Source: Ottelia alismoides
Lineage: Eukaryota > Streptophyta > Magnoliopsida > Alismatales > Hydrocharitaceae
Length of the DNA: 64,000 bases
Reading direction: 5' to 3'
Assembly: GCA_037367405.1 (NCBI GenBank)
Contig: JAZKJV010003264.1
Span: 62,001-126,000 of the forward strand
The notes below the pieces were generated by a model. It was not told the DNA's origin, made no database searches, and saw nothing but the letters and a program-made list of their open reading frames with translations. Positions 54,119-64,000 of this stretch are shown here, piece after piece (the stretch's first letter is position 1; each line of letters begins with the position of its first letter). Position numbers and translations under genes: made by a program.

Positions 54119-55010
54119 CAGTAGATATTTGATGGAGAAAAGCCACTGAACCAAAAACACGAGGCATAAGTGAGAAAAAGATCTGTCTCAGGAAACATAA
54201 TCAAGAACGGGATCTTCTCCCCAGAATCGAAGAGGGCATACGATTTACCAGGTAGCAAGCAGTTAGAACCGCATCCCCCTAGTACGAATGAGGAGCACGA
54301 CTCTGAATCAAAAGAGTTCTGGTAACATCCAAAGATGACCGTGTTTTCGTTCATTCAACCACCCCATTCTGTTGGGAAGTATATGCACAAGATGTCTGAT
54401 GCACGATATCATGAGACCTAAGGAATTGGGAAAGCTGAGTAGTGCAAAATTCAAGTGCATTATCCGAACGTATAAACTTGACTTTTGCTGACAAAATGTT
54501 CCTTATTTCATCAATAAAGGACCGAATAACAGGACGGCATCGAACGTGTTCTTAAGAAGAAAGACCCACGACAATCTTGAAAACTCATCAATTGCAACAA
54601 GATAAAACCTATGTCCCTGATGATCTGGGATATGACTGGAACCCCAAATATCAAAATGAATTCACTCAAACAGACTATGACTACTCTGACCCTGGCGACT
54701 TTGGAAAGTGGATTGACGATGATTCCCAAGATGGCAGGCCTCGCACTGAAAGGTAGAACGAGAAATCTGTGGAAGAACGTGACACAACTTTTGCAGAGGA
54801 AGATGACCAAATCGAAGATGCCATATATAGGGAGAAACAAATCCAGTGCGAAGAGAAGAGACACCAGCATAAGGAGATTGCACCAGTCTGTAGAGACCCC
54901 CTTGCTCACGGCCAGATTCAATTACCCTGCCTGTGAGCAAATGGATCAAGTATGACATGACAGTGTAAATCCTTAGTGGTTTGACTAATTGATAGTAAAT
55001 TCATATAAAA
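54119..55010 (-). pseudogene. Integrase and pre-integrase of copia F
   Basis: Minus-strand pieces: the SYALFDSGEKIPFLIMFPETDLF segment (54118-54354); the core with HFDIWG-like and FLLRTRSMPSC frames (54511-54921); and the pre-integrase zinc region CEACHLGNHRQSTF with WHLRFGHLPLQKL (54662-54958). Frameshifts separate them. One of the catalytic acidic residues lies in YTFG/RSDNALE-like sequence near 54460, in a different frame. It would insert element DNA into chromosomes. It is inactive here. Confidence 0.8.
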
Positions 55011-55300
55011 TTCAAGAGCGTAAAGGACATTCTGAAGCCACATTGCAGGAGTCAACTGCACCTCCCCTTGACCGGTAATGGGAAAGTGTCCCATATGCTA
55101 TCACAACAGATCGTCCAGGTTGAGTCGGATGGAAATCACTAAACTGGCCTCTGTCACCACAGAGATGATGGGATGCTCCTAAATCGATGATCTATTCTGA
55201 CAAGTTTGCCCTGCAACAAGTAGTAAAGGCATATGCTATACCTGATGTAGATGCTGATGCTGAAGCAGCCACCTCTGAGGATCCTGAAGGAGAGCTGGTT
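55011..55300 (-). pseudogene. Protease region of copia F
   Basis: At about 55180 the minus strand reads IIDLGASHHLC, the copia protease active site with DLG in place of DSG, with a stop two codons before it (TAG). Upstream is an S/A-rich linker equal to that of B (13930-14020). It is non-functional. Confidence 0.75.
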
Positions 55301-56220
55301 GACCCATGAGAAGGTATAATCTCCCCGAGTTGCGCCACAAGTTTGTCAAATCTCTGATCAGAAATAAGTGGACTCTCGACCTGTTGTGTTTGCTCTGCAA
55401 CCCGAGCTGAAGCGGGAAACCCATGCTTAGAATAGTAGGTTTCCTCTGAATGGCCTGTCCTATGGCAGTAGGTGCACGACTGGCAGGGTCGACCACCCCT
55501 CCTCTGCCATGGCTAGGGTTCCCCCTACCACAAGACACAACCATAACTGAAGATGTCTAAGAGTGTAAAGTGCTACCGGAGGATATAGATAGTCTACTCA
55601 ATCTACGATATGCCTCCTCCATCGGAGGTATGGTGGCATTAATAAGAATCTAGGTTAGAGCAGCGTCTTACTCAGGATCAAGGGCTGCTAGAAAAGCTTT
55701 GGTCATCACAGAGTCTCTGTATGCCTTAAGCTGCTTTTGCATAGCAATCAAGGGAATGTACCCATGTAACTTCTCAAACATACCCATCAAAGAAGTATAG
55801 AGGGTATGAAGGGGGCGACTATTATGCTTCAATGTGAAGATATCGTGCTGGAGCTGCAATATCTTCGACTCATTCTTTGCCGGAGAGTATGTAGCGGCGA
55901 GAATATCCCACATAGCCTTCGCAGTAGGCTGACTCAGAGTATCATTAGCTAACTCTGTGGACACAGTCCCAGATAGCCACATACATGCATATGCACCATC
56001 TGCCTCCCATGAGGCATTTATCTCAGTTTTGTTACTTGGCTCCTCCGTCGTGAGGATGCGCTTCTTGTCATTGCATTGCATTAGACCCATGAACTGTATG
56101 GCCCACAGTTCATAGTTTGTTCCATCCATTTTGACGTTGGGGGCTGGACCTTTGAAGGCGCACATGGATGGAACATCAGCTTTGTTGTCGAACATGATGA
56201 CAACTATCTCCAAGACTGGG
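55301..56220 (-). pseudogene. Gag of copia F
   Basis: A 181-codon frame (55668-56213) begins MEIVVIMFDNKADVPSM and carries KMDGTNYELWAIQFMGLMQC, MWLSGTVSTELANDTLSQP, KAMWDILAATYS, ILQLQHDIFTLKHNSRPL and LAALDPE. A frameshift near 55660 precedes the R/G-rich and zinc-knuckle end (55440-55560). It is the longest gag frame of the B/F family here. The true start is probably the MFDNKAD methionine (about 56195), equivalent to MSNNKAD in B. Confidence 0.84.
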
Positions 56221-56340
56221 TCAACAACAAGAAAGACCTGCGCCTACACTGACATACAGGAAGATGGTTGTGTGTGTAGACTCATACCACAACCTCTTCC
56301 ATTCTTTTTGAGGCTCCTTTGGTAACTAGGATGTTTTATG

Positions 56341-56809
56341 TGACACCATTAGATCCGGGCACCCGTTTATGCCGCATCCGCAATACAACTTTCACTAACA
56401 TTCTCAAAAAAAAATAAGTGTTTGAAAATATAGGGAAATTTTTCGCTTGTTGCCATGACATTCACATTCCACACTCATAAACACGGAACCAATAAAGACA
56501 TATGCCACAATAATTTCATTTCATTAATTTCCATAATTTTATACTTGTACAAAAGAGATGACATCGTATACATCTATCCCAAATAGAGAAGAGAAAGAAA
56601 ATCATATACATTATGAACTGCACAAAACTACAACAAAAAAACTGGACCGTCTAGAATATACCCGATCGCCAGGAATCATCAACCCGCTATTGTGCTGCAG
56701 GCTGCTTGCCTGCCAAAACATGGAAGGCAGAATAGGCGTCAACGAGCACTGGTACTTTCATAAGTCAAATTATTAAAATAAGCATGCATTTAATATGTTC
56801 AAAAGAAAG
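56341..56809. other. Unassigned interval between copia F and the minus LINE
   Basis: Sequence is unlike F, the LINE fragment at 47766 or any other element here. An A-run lies at about 56407-56415, and a TTTCATTTCATTAATTT stretch at 56516. A short frame (56558-56776) has no domain. It may be the original flank or a fragment of a host gene's 3' end. No evidence decides this. Confidence 0.35.
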
Positions 56810-56903
56810 CAAGTAGACATACATTTTTTTGATTGCAAATAGGGTGAACTCCCGAGGCGGGAGTCACCACGACCACTTTTTCATTAATAAAAGGTAGAGT
56901 ACA

Positions 56904-59900
56904 TTAGCTTGAAGCCCAAAAATTGTAAAGAGCGCGAGAGTGTGACATTACATTCTCAGAATAAAATATTTGGTTTTTTAAAATCAGCTCATTCAGCCCA
57001 TTCCAGATGGCCCAAAGCACCACAAACGTCTTAGCACAGTCATCTGTCGAACCCAAGCCCACCGCGCGAACCGACATCCAAAAAGCATCTAAGTCGTTGG
57101 CCTCCACCCAAGGAATCCCCACATCCCGCCAGATCTGAGACGACATCGCATACCCGAAGAAAATGTCATCCGCATCCTCCACAACACCCGCACACCTGTC
57201 ACAACACATGTCTATCATACCGAACATCCTCCCCCTTCTCGCTTTATCACACAAACGGTTTCTTCTCAAACAGCAAAGGAAGATCTTCACCCTGTACGGG
57301 ATCCTGGCTGCCCAGATAATCTTCATGTCCGCACACTCATGTCGTCACGCGCTACCGCCGCCCCACTCAGCTTCATAAGCCTTCTTAATCGAGAATCTCG
57401 TCCCCTCCCATGCAAAATGGTCAGCCTCGTCAGACCACTCCCTCGGTTGGGGAACCTCCATCAATAACCTCAAGAAGTCCTCCAAGCGTTGATCCGACAG
57501 ATATGAGACGAACCTTGGGGCCCACGAGCCAGAATCCGCCACCTCAGCCAGAGGCGTATCTCTATCAGTCGCCAGAGCCAACGGCCTAGGGAAACGACGC
57601 CCAAGAGTACCCTCCCCCATCTAGTCATCGAGGCAAAATCTAGAAACCTAGTCGTTCCCGAGCCTCGGACGCAAATTAGGAACAACACACGGTAAAACGG
57701 CCTGGATCCTGACCCAAAGCGGAGATTCTGATCTCCTTTTAGCCGTAATCAACTCACCCTTTACCTCGTAAATAGACCTCAAAACTCTGGCCACCAATGA
57801 GGTCGAAGGTCCCCAAACCTTAATCACCCACTTGGCCAACAAAGCTTTATTCATGAGTTCCACATCACGGATCCCAAGGCCCCCATCACAAGTCCTCTTC
57901 GTAACATCCTCCCAGCCCACCAGATGCAAGCCGCGCCTCTGCTGTCTCCCATCCGACCACAAGAAGGACCTCATCAGGGATTCAACCTTCGTCCTGACCC
58001 CAACCGGCATTAGCCGAGTAGAATCAAAGAAAATCAGGATGACAACAAGAACGTGCTTGAGGAGGGTCAACTTCCCTCCCCTAGACAAAGAGACTGCCTT
58101 CCAACCTGCCAACCTCTCCTCCATTCTACGCAGAACGCTATCCCAATCCGACTTCCTACGTCTGCCATCCACCAGCGGTATCCCCAAGTATGAGATTGGG
58201 AGGCCCCCCAGGGGGCATCCCGCCCACCCAGCGACCCTGCCACTCTCGGAATCGTCCAACCCAAAGGTAATCACCACCGACTTCTGCCTGTTGATCTGAA
58301 GCCCAGATAGGCTCCACCAGTATAGTTGCATTGCAGTTCTGCTCCTCCGACCCCAAGAAAAATGAGTGTATCATCAACATATTGAAGCAAGGGGACAGGG
58401 ATATCTTCCAGACGGAAGCCCTTGCACCACTCGGCCTCCATTGCACGCTTAAACAGAATCACCAAACAGTCCGCCACATGGATAAATAACATAGGAGCTA
58501 GCGAGCATCCCTGACGGACACCCTGCTGGGGCTGGAAGAAACCACCCTCGAGCTTGCCATTCACCAGAATCAAGGAGGAAGTAGTGACACATCTCTTCAT
58601 CCACTGAACCCAAACCTCAGGGAACCCCCTCCGCCTAAGGGAGGTCCATAAGAACTTCCAGCCGACACAGTCATATGCCTTGGCATAATCAATCTTCCAA
58701 AGAGCCCCCTTTTTCTTCGACCGCTTCCATTCAAGGCAGATTTCTGACGCCACGACAAGACTGTCGACCAAAGGTCGGTCTGAAACGAAGGCCGACTGGC
58801 CCTCAAGCACCACCGAGTCCATAACCACCTTGACCTGTTCGCTAGAACCTTTGCCACCATCAGGTATATGGCATTGGAAATTGAAATAGGCCTGAAGTCC
58901 CCTACAGACGACGGATTCGCCTTCTTAGGAAGAAGAAAAATCAACGCCCAATTCACCTTCTCAAAACCTCTGTTGCTATCTCTGAACTCGTCGAGAACCT
59001 CAAATAGATCCTCCTTCAGAAGATCCCAAAACTCACGGTAGAACAGGATAGGAAATCCATCAGGGTCTGGAGCTCCGTCCACATTCAGGCCCCACACCGC
59101 CCGCTTCACCTCCACCTCAGAGAAATCAGCTACCAACAACTCCACCTGCTCCGCACTCACCGAACCCGCACCAACTCCCGTCCACCCCCAGCCATCCCCA
59201 CCCCCTGCCCCCTACGCCAGGACTCCACAAAGTGATTCCGCAACGCAACACCAATCTGCTCCTCCCCCGACACTTTGACATCCCCAACCTCAATCTCATG
59301 CAAAAAGTTCCTTCTTCGCCCAGACGCCATTGAGTGAATGAACATGGTATTGGCATCACCTTCCTTCAACCACTTCTGCCTCGACCTCTGCCTCCACTCA
59401 ACCTCCTCCTTTCTGTCCTCCAAAACCTGCATCCCTTCCGCCGCCCATGCACGGTCCGTCCTCAGGGATAAATGTAACATTCATGTCTCCACCAATGATC
59501 CAGATCCCAACAACGAGATCCTCGCCCAGAACCTCCAGCTCCTCCGCCAGGGAGCCTCTCTCGTGCCCAATCGACCCATAGATGTTCGTGACCAATAAAT
59601 GGAGACCATCTGCCCTCCTTCTCAAGTTCACCGACAGGCAGAACGTGGTCGTAGGACCCCCAACAACTCAAACCTCTCAGTCAACCAGCTAGTCAGGAGA
59701 CCACCCAAGGCACCCTGGGCCGCCAACTCAGACAGCTCGAAAGGAGCCCCATCACCCAACTCACGTCGGACCTTGTCCTCGTACACAGACAACTTTGTCT
59801 CCTGCAGTAAGAAGACGTTTGCACTCGCCTCTTTCAGTAAATTCCTCACTCCCAGCCGTTTGTCGAGGCAGCCCAACCCCCTGACATTCTAGGATAGAAT

Positions 59901-59908
59901 CTTCATTA
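56904..59908 (-). pseudogene. ORF2 of the minus LINE
   Basis: The start at about 59908 reads MKILS, then TAG where LINE ORF2 normally has tryptophan (WNVRG), then NVRGLGCLDKRL. Endonuclease: LLQETKLS and GGDMNV (about 59505). Between about 59480 and 59460 roughly 150 codons of endonuclease are missing, including the expected SDH motif, and the sequence joins to WAAEGMQVLEDRKEEVEWRQ. RT: VKRAVWGLNVDGAPDPDGFP, AIYLMVAKVLAN, KIDYAKAYDCVGWKFLW, GVRQGCSLAPMLF and the catalytic motif YVDD (about 58370). Then LPISYLGIPL, SRGGKLTLLKHVL, WVIKVWGPS and zf-RVT (57326-56904: IPYRVKIFLCCLRRNRLCD, CDRC). Several frameshifts make it inactive. Confidence 0.85.
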
Positions 59909-59940
59909 AGGACCAGCCCGTCGAAACTGCCTTGGAGGGA

Positions 59941-61692
59941 TTATCCCCAGCCTTCGAGCGACGATTGGGTCAAGCACCCCAAAGCGGTTATGAGACTCCA
60001 AATGACCGCTGAGAACATGAGACACCCCGTGCGATGCTTCCCCTGTGCCAAGGAGGCATGCAGAGCCGCCCGCCGCTTCCCCTTCTGAGATCTAAGGGAC
60101 TCACCTCGCGCGTAAGCAACACCATACCTGGAGCCCCCCACCCTCCCACCCCCGAGACATCCGCGCCCCTCCCCCCCTACGCTAGGCTCCCAAACCCGCC
60201 CCACAGCCAAAGGCAACTCCGTGGCTGCAGGTGCCACCACCAAGGATTCCACGAACTCCGCCGAAGGTCCATGAGGTGCGACCCCAGCACAACCATCCGG
60301 CCCAGGCCGACCCCCCAGCGACGATCCACCAGACAAAGCATTAGCAAGGGGCGACGACAAAACAACCCTTTCCGAGGAACCATGCAGCTCGAAGTCGCAC
60401 CGCACAGAGTCAGGCAGGGCCGCCATTCTGCTAACCTAACCAGGCGAAGCATCCAAAGACCTCCCGAGATGAAGACTTGCAACCACTCCCACGAGCCTAA
60501 GATCTGAGGCCGAGCGTTCCACACTAGACCTGGGAGCCGGAGCCCCATTTAGCTCCACTTGGGAGTCCTCCTGCGGATCTACACCCAAAGCCCGACCAGC
60601 CAAACGGGTCGGGTCCCACAGCGCATCGATGCCGTTTGAACGAGTCTACGTGACCTTTGAAATCCCCGGATAGAAGGAACGACAAGGTCTCGAGTGCCGA
60701 GCCACGGATATTGTGCCGAACCGTAACCCGTGTACAGGGCGAGTCGCCAATCCCGGGTTTCAAGCCTTCACAGCCTTCGAATGTGGTTCTGGCTCACCGC
60801 CCCCAATACCACCCTCCGTCGCCTGAGCCACCGAGAGCGGGTTCTCCAACAGAGCATGAGGCGTCGACCCACCGCCCGCCACACCGGCCTCCACCGGCTG
60901 CGCAACCCCCAACCGGCCTCCACAACAGTGACCCAGGGCCTTAGAGTCAGACCCCATATCTACCAGCTCCAAGAACACGGAGTCCCTTCGGATAGGATCT
61001 CCCACCAGTCGAGCTTCTCCGGTCCAAGCCTAGCCACCTGGAGAATCACGTCCAATGAGTCTCCAGGCAGGCAACCACCATTCTCGATTACAACCACATC
61101 GGCGATGTCGCGCATCAACTCCCTGCACCTCCGAAAGCCCCGCGCAACAAAGGGCAACCCCCTCACCCGGACCCGCTCCAGAGGCAAAGGCGTCACCGTG
61201 CCATCCCGAGCCCTTAGCCTTCGCCACCGCAACAACGTCGAGCTAGCCCTCGACCCTTGAAGCAGGGCCGCCGCCTTAGACGCTTTAAGGCCCCTCGCCA
61301 GGATGCGCCGGGGGATAACTAGAGCAACATCCCAACGAACCGAGCCTTCGAGACCAGCCCCACGTCTGACGAAGCCAGGAAGAGCACCTCCGATCCTCCC
61401 CCCTCACCGATGAGCAGAACACTCATGTTCTCCAGCAACGGGCAAGACCTGGTTGTATGGGCAAAACACCAACAACGGAAGCATTTCACCGGTTTTCTGC
61501 ACTGGCGCGCCCAGCGGTCCAACCCACCGCACCGGAAACATCCCCGACTGAAAGGATAGACCCTTTGCTTCCGACTTTCGACCTCCGACTCCTTCACCCG
61601 GCCCCGATGCCTACGATAGCGGGGCACCAACCACCCCTTTCCCACTCCCTCTGAACACACGCTCCCTAGGTTTGTTTTGATCCCCCTAACAT
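59941..61692 (-). pseudogene. ORF1 of the minus LINE
   Basis: Frame 61319-61729 gives two zinc-knuckle-like motifs, CFRCGGLDRWARQC (histidine position changed) and CFRCWCFAHTTRSC (intact CX2CX4HX4C). Then come VRVRGLPFVARGFRRCRELM and CLPGDSLDVILQVA (60960-61235), the RRM/DUF4283-like part. The rest is Pro/Gly-rich in several frames down to 59941, about 30 bp before the ORF2 start. Four or more frameshifts are present. The knuckle-then-RRM order matches the ORF1 of the intact LINE. Confidence 0.75.
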
Positions 61693-61709
61693 CAAGTAGA
61701 CATGCATTT

Positions 61710-62109
61710 AAGAATTTAAAATCTACCACTACCTACGTAGAAAAAGGTTTTCAAATTATTCTGCATGTGTTTCCCTCCTGGTTACTCAATATCCTAATAT
61801 TTCTCATTTATAACATTTTCCTATAGTAATTGAGGCCGGTAAGTTTACATTATTTTTCTTTGAGATCAAGTTATGGATCTTAATAAGGAGTTGATGAGGT
61901 GATGCTTTATTTAATTCTTAGTTTATTGAAGATGGAAAAGATAATATTTTTATCTGGTTTTCAACTCTATCTATCTTTTCAAGTCTCGTGGATAGTCCGT
62001 GCTCTTGGTCTATATATGACCTCACACTATGACTTTAAGGCGTGAATAATGCCTTAGGGTTGGGGTGCCTCCGTAGGCATGCGGTGTTGCATAATTCATC
62101 CTAACTAAG
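61710..62109. other. Unassigned AT-rich interval
   Basis: No gene or boundary recognised. A short inverted stretch (AAGGCGTGAATAATGCCTTAG, about 62038-62057) is present. It may belong to the diverged LTR that follows. Confidence 0.3.
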
Positions 62110-62869
62110 TTCCCAACACGTCCACTTAACTTAATTATAATCAACTCTAGTCAACACAACTTATACTTAACTTCCTCTCTTAGACAAGATCCATAATACT
62201 TCTCTCTGAGTTCAACTGAAACTCTCCTAAATGTAACCCCAAATGATTCAGATGTAGCATCGCCAAGCCTATTGGCAGAAAAGTAACTAAAACTCAAGCG
62301 GTGAGGTATCCTCCTAAGAGGCTCTTTCGTCTCGCCCTTTTATTGGAAGTGCAGTCTAATAGAGGGAAATGTCTACTCCAAAACTATGCCCTAGAGATGG
62401 GTGAGAGAGACTCTCCGGAAAAGTCATTTTAGAAACTGGCCTGATTAGTACGGGCTAACGAGCTCATACGGAAAAACTAAAACCGATGATATCCTAAAAC
62501 AGAGGGTCAGCGTAACTAGTCAAAATTCGGGATCCCAACGAGGTGTAAAAATACTGCGAGCTCGTGTAAAATCCGTGAAAGGGCTGGGATCCTAGACCCG
62601 CGCATTTGGCGGTCGCTGCCCGAACTGGGCTTCCTTTCCTCCGCCCAATTGAGGGTCACCGCACCCTTGCACAGTCATGTGTAAAGATCACCATGACTGG
62701 CACTCATAATTATAAATTATCATTGATTCACCATTTTCATTGCTTCATTGATCACTCAAATCTATTTCAATCTCTTCTGAGATTATCTTTTCAGATCGAG
62801 TTATTTTGTCGTAGCATCTCATTAATGTATAGTAGATTGTATTCATGATCATTTTGATTTGGAATTTTC
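62110..62869 (-). repeat. Diverged fragment of a gypsy G-like LTR, inverted
   Basis: The reverse complement aligns with the G LTR core (about 26690-27500): AGTGCCAGTCATGGTGA, GGGTGCGGTGACCCTCA, GGGTCTAGGATCCCAG, CGCTGACCC, GAGCTCGTTAGCCCGTAC, CTTTTCCGGA then AGTCTCTCTCACCC, and CTTGGCGATGCTACATC all recur in order. The flanks are much less similar. No LTR ends are visible, so this is an old partial LTR or a solo-LTR remnant of a related element. It is interrupted at 62870 by a hAT MITE. Confidence 0.75.
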
Positions 62870-63275
62870 CAAGCTTGCAAAAGTCGGCCGACTAGTCGAG
62901 TGGGGTGGGGGGAGAAGTAGCCGACTCTACTAGGCCTAGTCGGCCTTTAGTCGGTTCACCCGACTAATCAACCGACTTTTACAACAACCTTTTTTTATTA
63001 TTTTAGTTTTTCACTTTTTTTAAAAGCAAGCATATTCTATCATGCTTAATTTTATATTTAAAGTCAGTTACTTCTTTTGTTTCATTATGATGGCATATAA
63101 AATGTACAAATATATGTATATATAAGAATATATGTATAAAAATGATTTATATATTTAAAATAATTAAAAAAACCGACTAATGACCGACTAATTACGATTA
63201 GTCGCCCGACTGCCGACTAATCCTTAGTAGGTGACCCTGCCGACCGAGTACCGACTACCGCTTTCTGCAACCTTG
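62870..63275. mobile_element. hAT MITE (406 bp) with CCGACTA/TAGTCGG arrays
   Basis: Perfect 8-bp target duplication GAATTTTC at 62862-62869 and 63276-63283. Ends CAAGCTTGCAAAAGTCGG and, on the other strand, CAAGGTTGCAGAAAGCGG. Both subterminal regions (62882-62985 and 63170-63260) are built of CCGACTA/TAGTCGG units. The middle is AT-rich and non-coding. The termini resemble those of the hAT elements at 10184 and 50423, although the subterminal repeats are unrelated in sequence. Confidence 0.88.
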
Positions 63276-63283
63276 GAATTTTC

Positions 63284-64000
63284 AGTTATAGTGACCTTAG
63301 GAATTAATAAAGTTATGAGATTAGACATTTTTCAATGGATCAGGATATAAGTCCAATTTATGCTCAATTCTTTTGAATCTTTAAATCATGTATTTAGTAA
63401 TGAGATAAGTGGTCTTAAATTTGTCTAGTTTTCATATTAATCATTTTTGAAGGAGACTATATGTGTCTTGATTTGTGGTATGAAATTATAGACTACTTCA
63501 AATGTTTATATATAGATATACACATATTTATGCATTATTGCAAATATATGTGTGTATATATATGCATATCCTTATCAAATCTTTTAAACTTATTTAAATC
63601 TTGAGGACGGTAAAAATAATTTTTTAAAGAAAAAAATTGATAATTGAATCAGTGACCAATCTTAGTTTGAGAATAGCATAGAATCTTGACTTCATTCCTA
63701 TTATAAGATATTTAATTTAAATCAATAAACATCCCCAAACCCTCCAGTCCTCTGCCAGGTGCCTGAAGAGCACAAGAATTTATATTAACATCTTAAATTA
63801 TTGGTAAGTGCACCTAAGAATGGATGGGAGAATCCGAGTAGACCACACAAATTGCATCATTTTTGTAGACTATACTACAGTAGAAAATCCAAGGAAGTGC
63901 TAGTAGATCACATCCATATTCTAAAGATGTTAATATAGTATTAGTTATTAGAAGTTTGTATTATGAATACAGAAATATAAATTTGATAAAGTCTGTTGAT
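63284..64000. other. Unassigned AT-rich right end of the window
   Basis: No open frame, LTR end or inverted repeat recognised. It contains TA-rich low-complexity DNA at 63500-63570. It may continue the interrupted LTR fragment, but similarity to the G LTR is not convincing here. Confidence 0.3.

Larger units (their letters stand above)
48136..56340 (-). mobile_element. Ty1/copia element F, minus strand, 5' LTR missing
   Basis: B-family copia. The 3' LTR at 48136-48279 (144 bp) is followed leftward-reading by RNase H, RT, linker, integrase, protease, gag and leader. A hAT transposon (50423-54110) sits in the integrase C-terminal part. Similarity to the B leader ends at about 56340 (GGTAACTAGG), about 350 bp before a PBS and LTR would be expected. 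The 5' end is therefore deleted or was never present. The coding frames are broken. Confidence 0.87.
56827..61692 (-). mobile_element. L1-type LINE, minus strand, 4.9 kb, decayed
   Basis: 17-bp target duplications CAAGTAGACATACATTT (56810-56826) and CAAGTAGACATGCATTT (61693-61709), with one mismatch. A T-run at 56824-56830 is the A-tail on the minus strand. The order on the minus strand is ORF1 (zinc knuckles near 61500, DUF4283-like near 61150), ORF2 (EN, RT, zf-RVT) and 3' UTR. The frames are broken but long, and decay is moderate. ORF1 starts right at the 5' edge, so the element is probably slightly 5'-truncated. Confidence 0.88.

Noticed and set aside
62870..63275. Possible Mutator-type MITE with an 11-bp duplication TTGGAATTTTC
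   Set aside because: The apparent 11 bp is explained by an 8-bp duplication GAATTTTC plus TTG that belongs to the element end. The resulting CAAG...CTTG ends match the other hAT elements.

Overview
This is a repeat-dense block of a flowering-plant nuclear genome. No host protein gene, tRNA or rRNA could be recognised. Almost everything that can be named is a transposable element, and most are nested in one another. Evidence for a plant: Ty1/copia elements with very short LTRs and a TGGTATCAGAGCC primer-binding site (plant initiator tRNA-Met), a Ty3/gypsy chromovirus-type element with 3.4-kb LTRs, plant L1-type LINEs whose ORF2 ends in a zf-RVT region, hAT elements and Tourist-like and other foldback MITEs. 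The species cannot be named from the sequence. The LINE ORF1 type is one I associate with monocots, but that is weak.

Layout, left to right. 1-1043: unassigned. 1049-1572: mini-copia A (minus; complete LTRs, PBS, PPT, 5-bp TSD, almost no coding). 2501-2793: an unrelated copia LTR. 2956-4214 (plus) and about 4231-5092 (minus): two truncated LINEs tail to tail at one target. 5367-6038: two foldback MITEs. 6289-8520: a decayed hAT transposase. 9352-9535 with 15525-15760: old copia C, split by copia B (minus, 9541-15519, TSD agcat), which itself carries a 1.05-kb hAT derivative (10184-11232).

16620-41883 is the main nest. Copia D (plus, LTRs at 16620-16762 and 41741-41883, TSD gacat) contains a filler insert of about 255 bp at about 18696, then copia E (minus, from 19124, its 5' end lost at about 23295), then gypsy G (24943-41075, TSD gatgg). 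The 3' LTR of G is interrupted by an apparently complete LINE (32382-38048) with two long open frames, a poly-A tail and a 16-bp TSD. The order of insertion can be read directly: D, then E and G, then the LINE as the youngest.

41889-64000: a decayed LINE (about 42266-47453) carrying a Tourist MITE; a LINE reverse-transcriptase fragment (about 47766-48135) cut by copia F (minus, 48136 to about 56340). F contains a 3.69-kb hAT element (50423-54110) with a nearly complete multi-exon transposase. Then a minus-strand LINE (56827-61692, TSD of 17 bp with one mismatch), a diverged piece of a G-like LTR (about 62110-62869) and a small hAT MITE (62870-63275, perfect 8-bp TSD).

The most distinctive signals are: (i) a set of hAT elements sharing CAAGGTT-like ends but carrying quite different subterminal repeat arrays; (ii) the intact LINE; (iii) a gypsy element whose LTRs are nearly identical although its interior lacks gag and is full of stops, so it was probably mobilised in trans; (iv) a 524-bp mini-copia that retains every cis signal.
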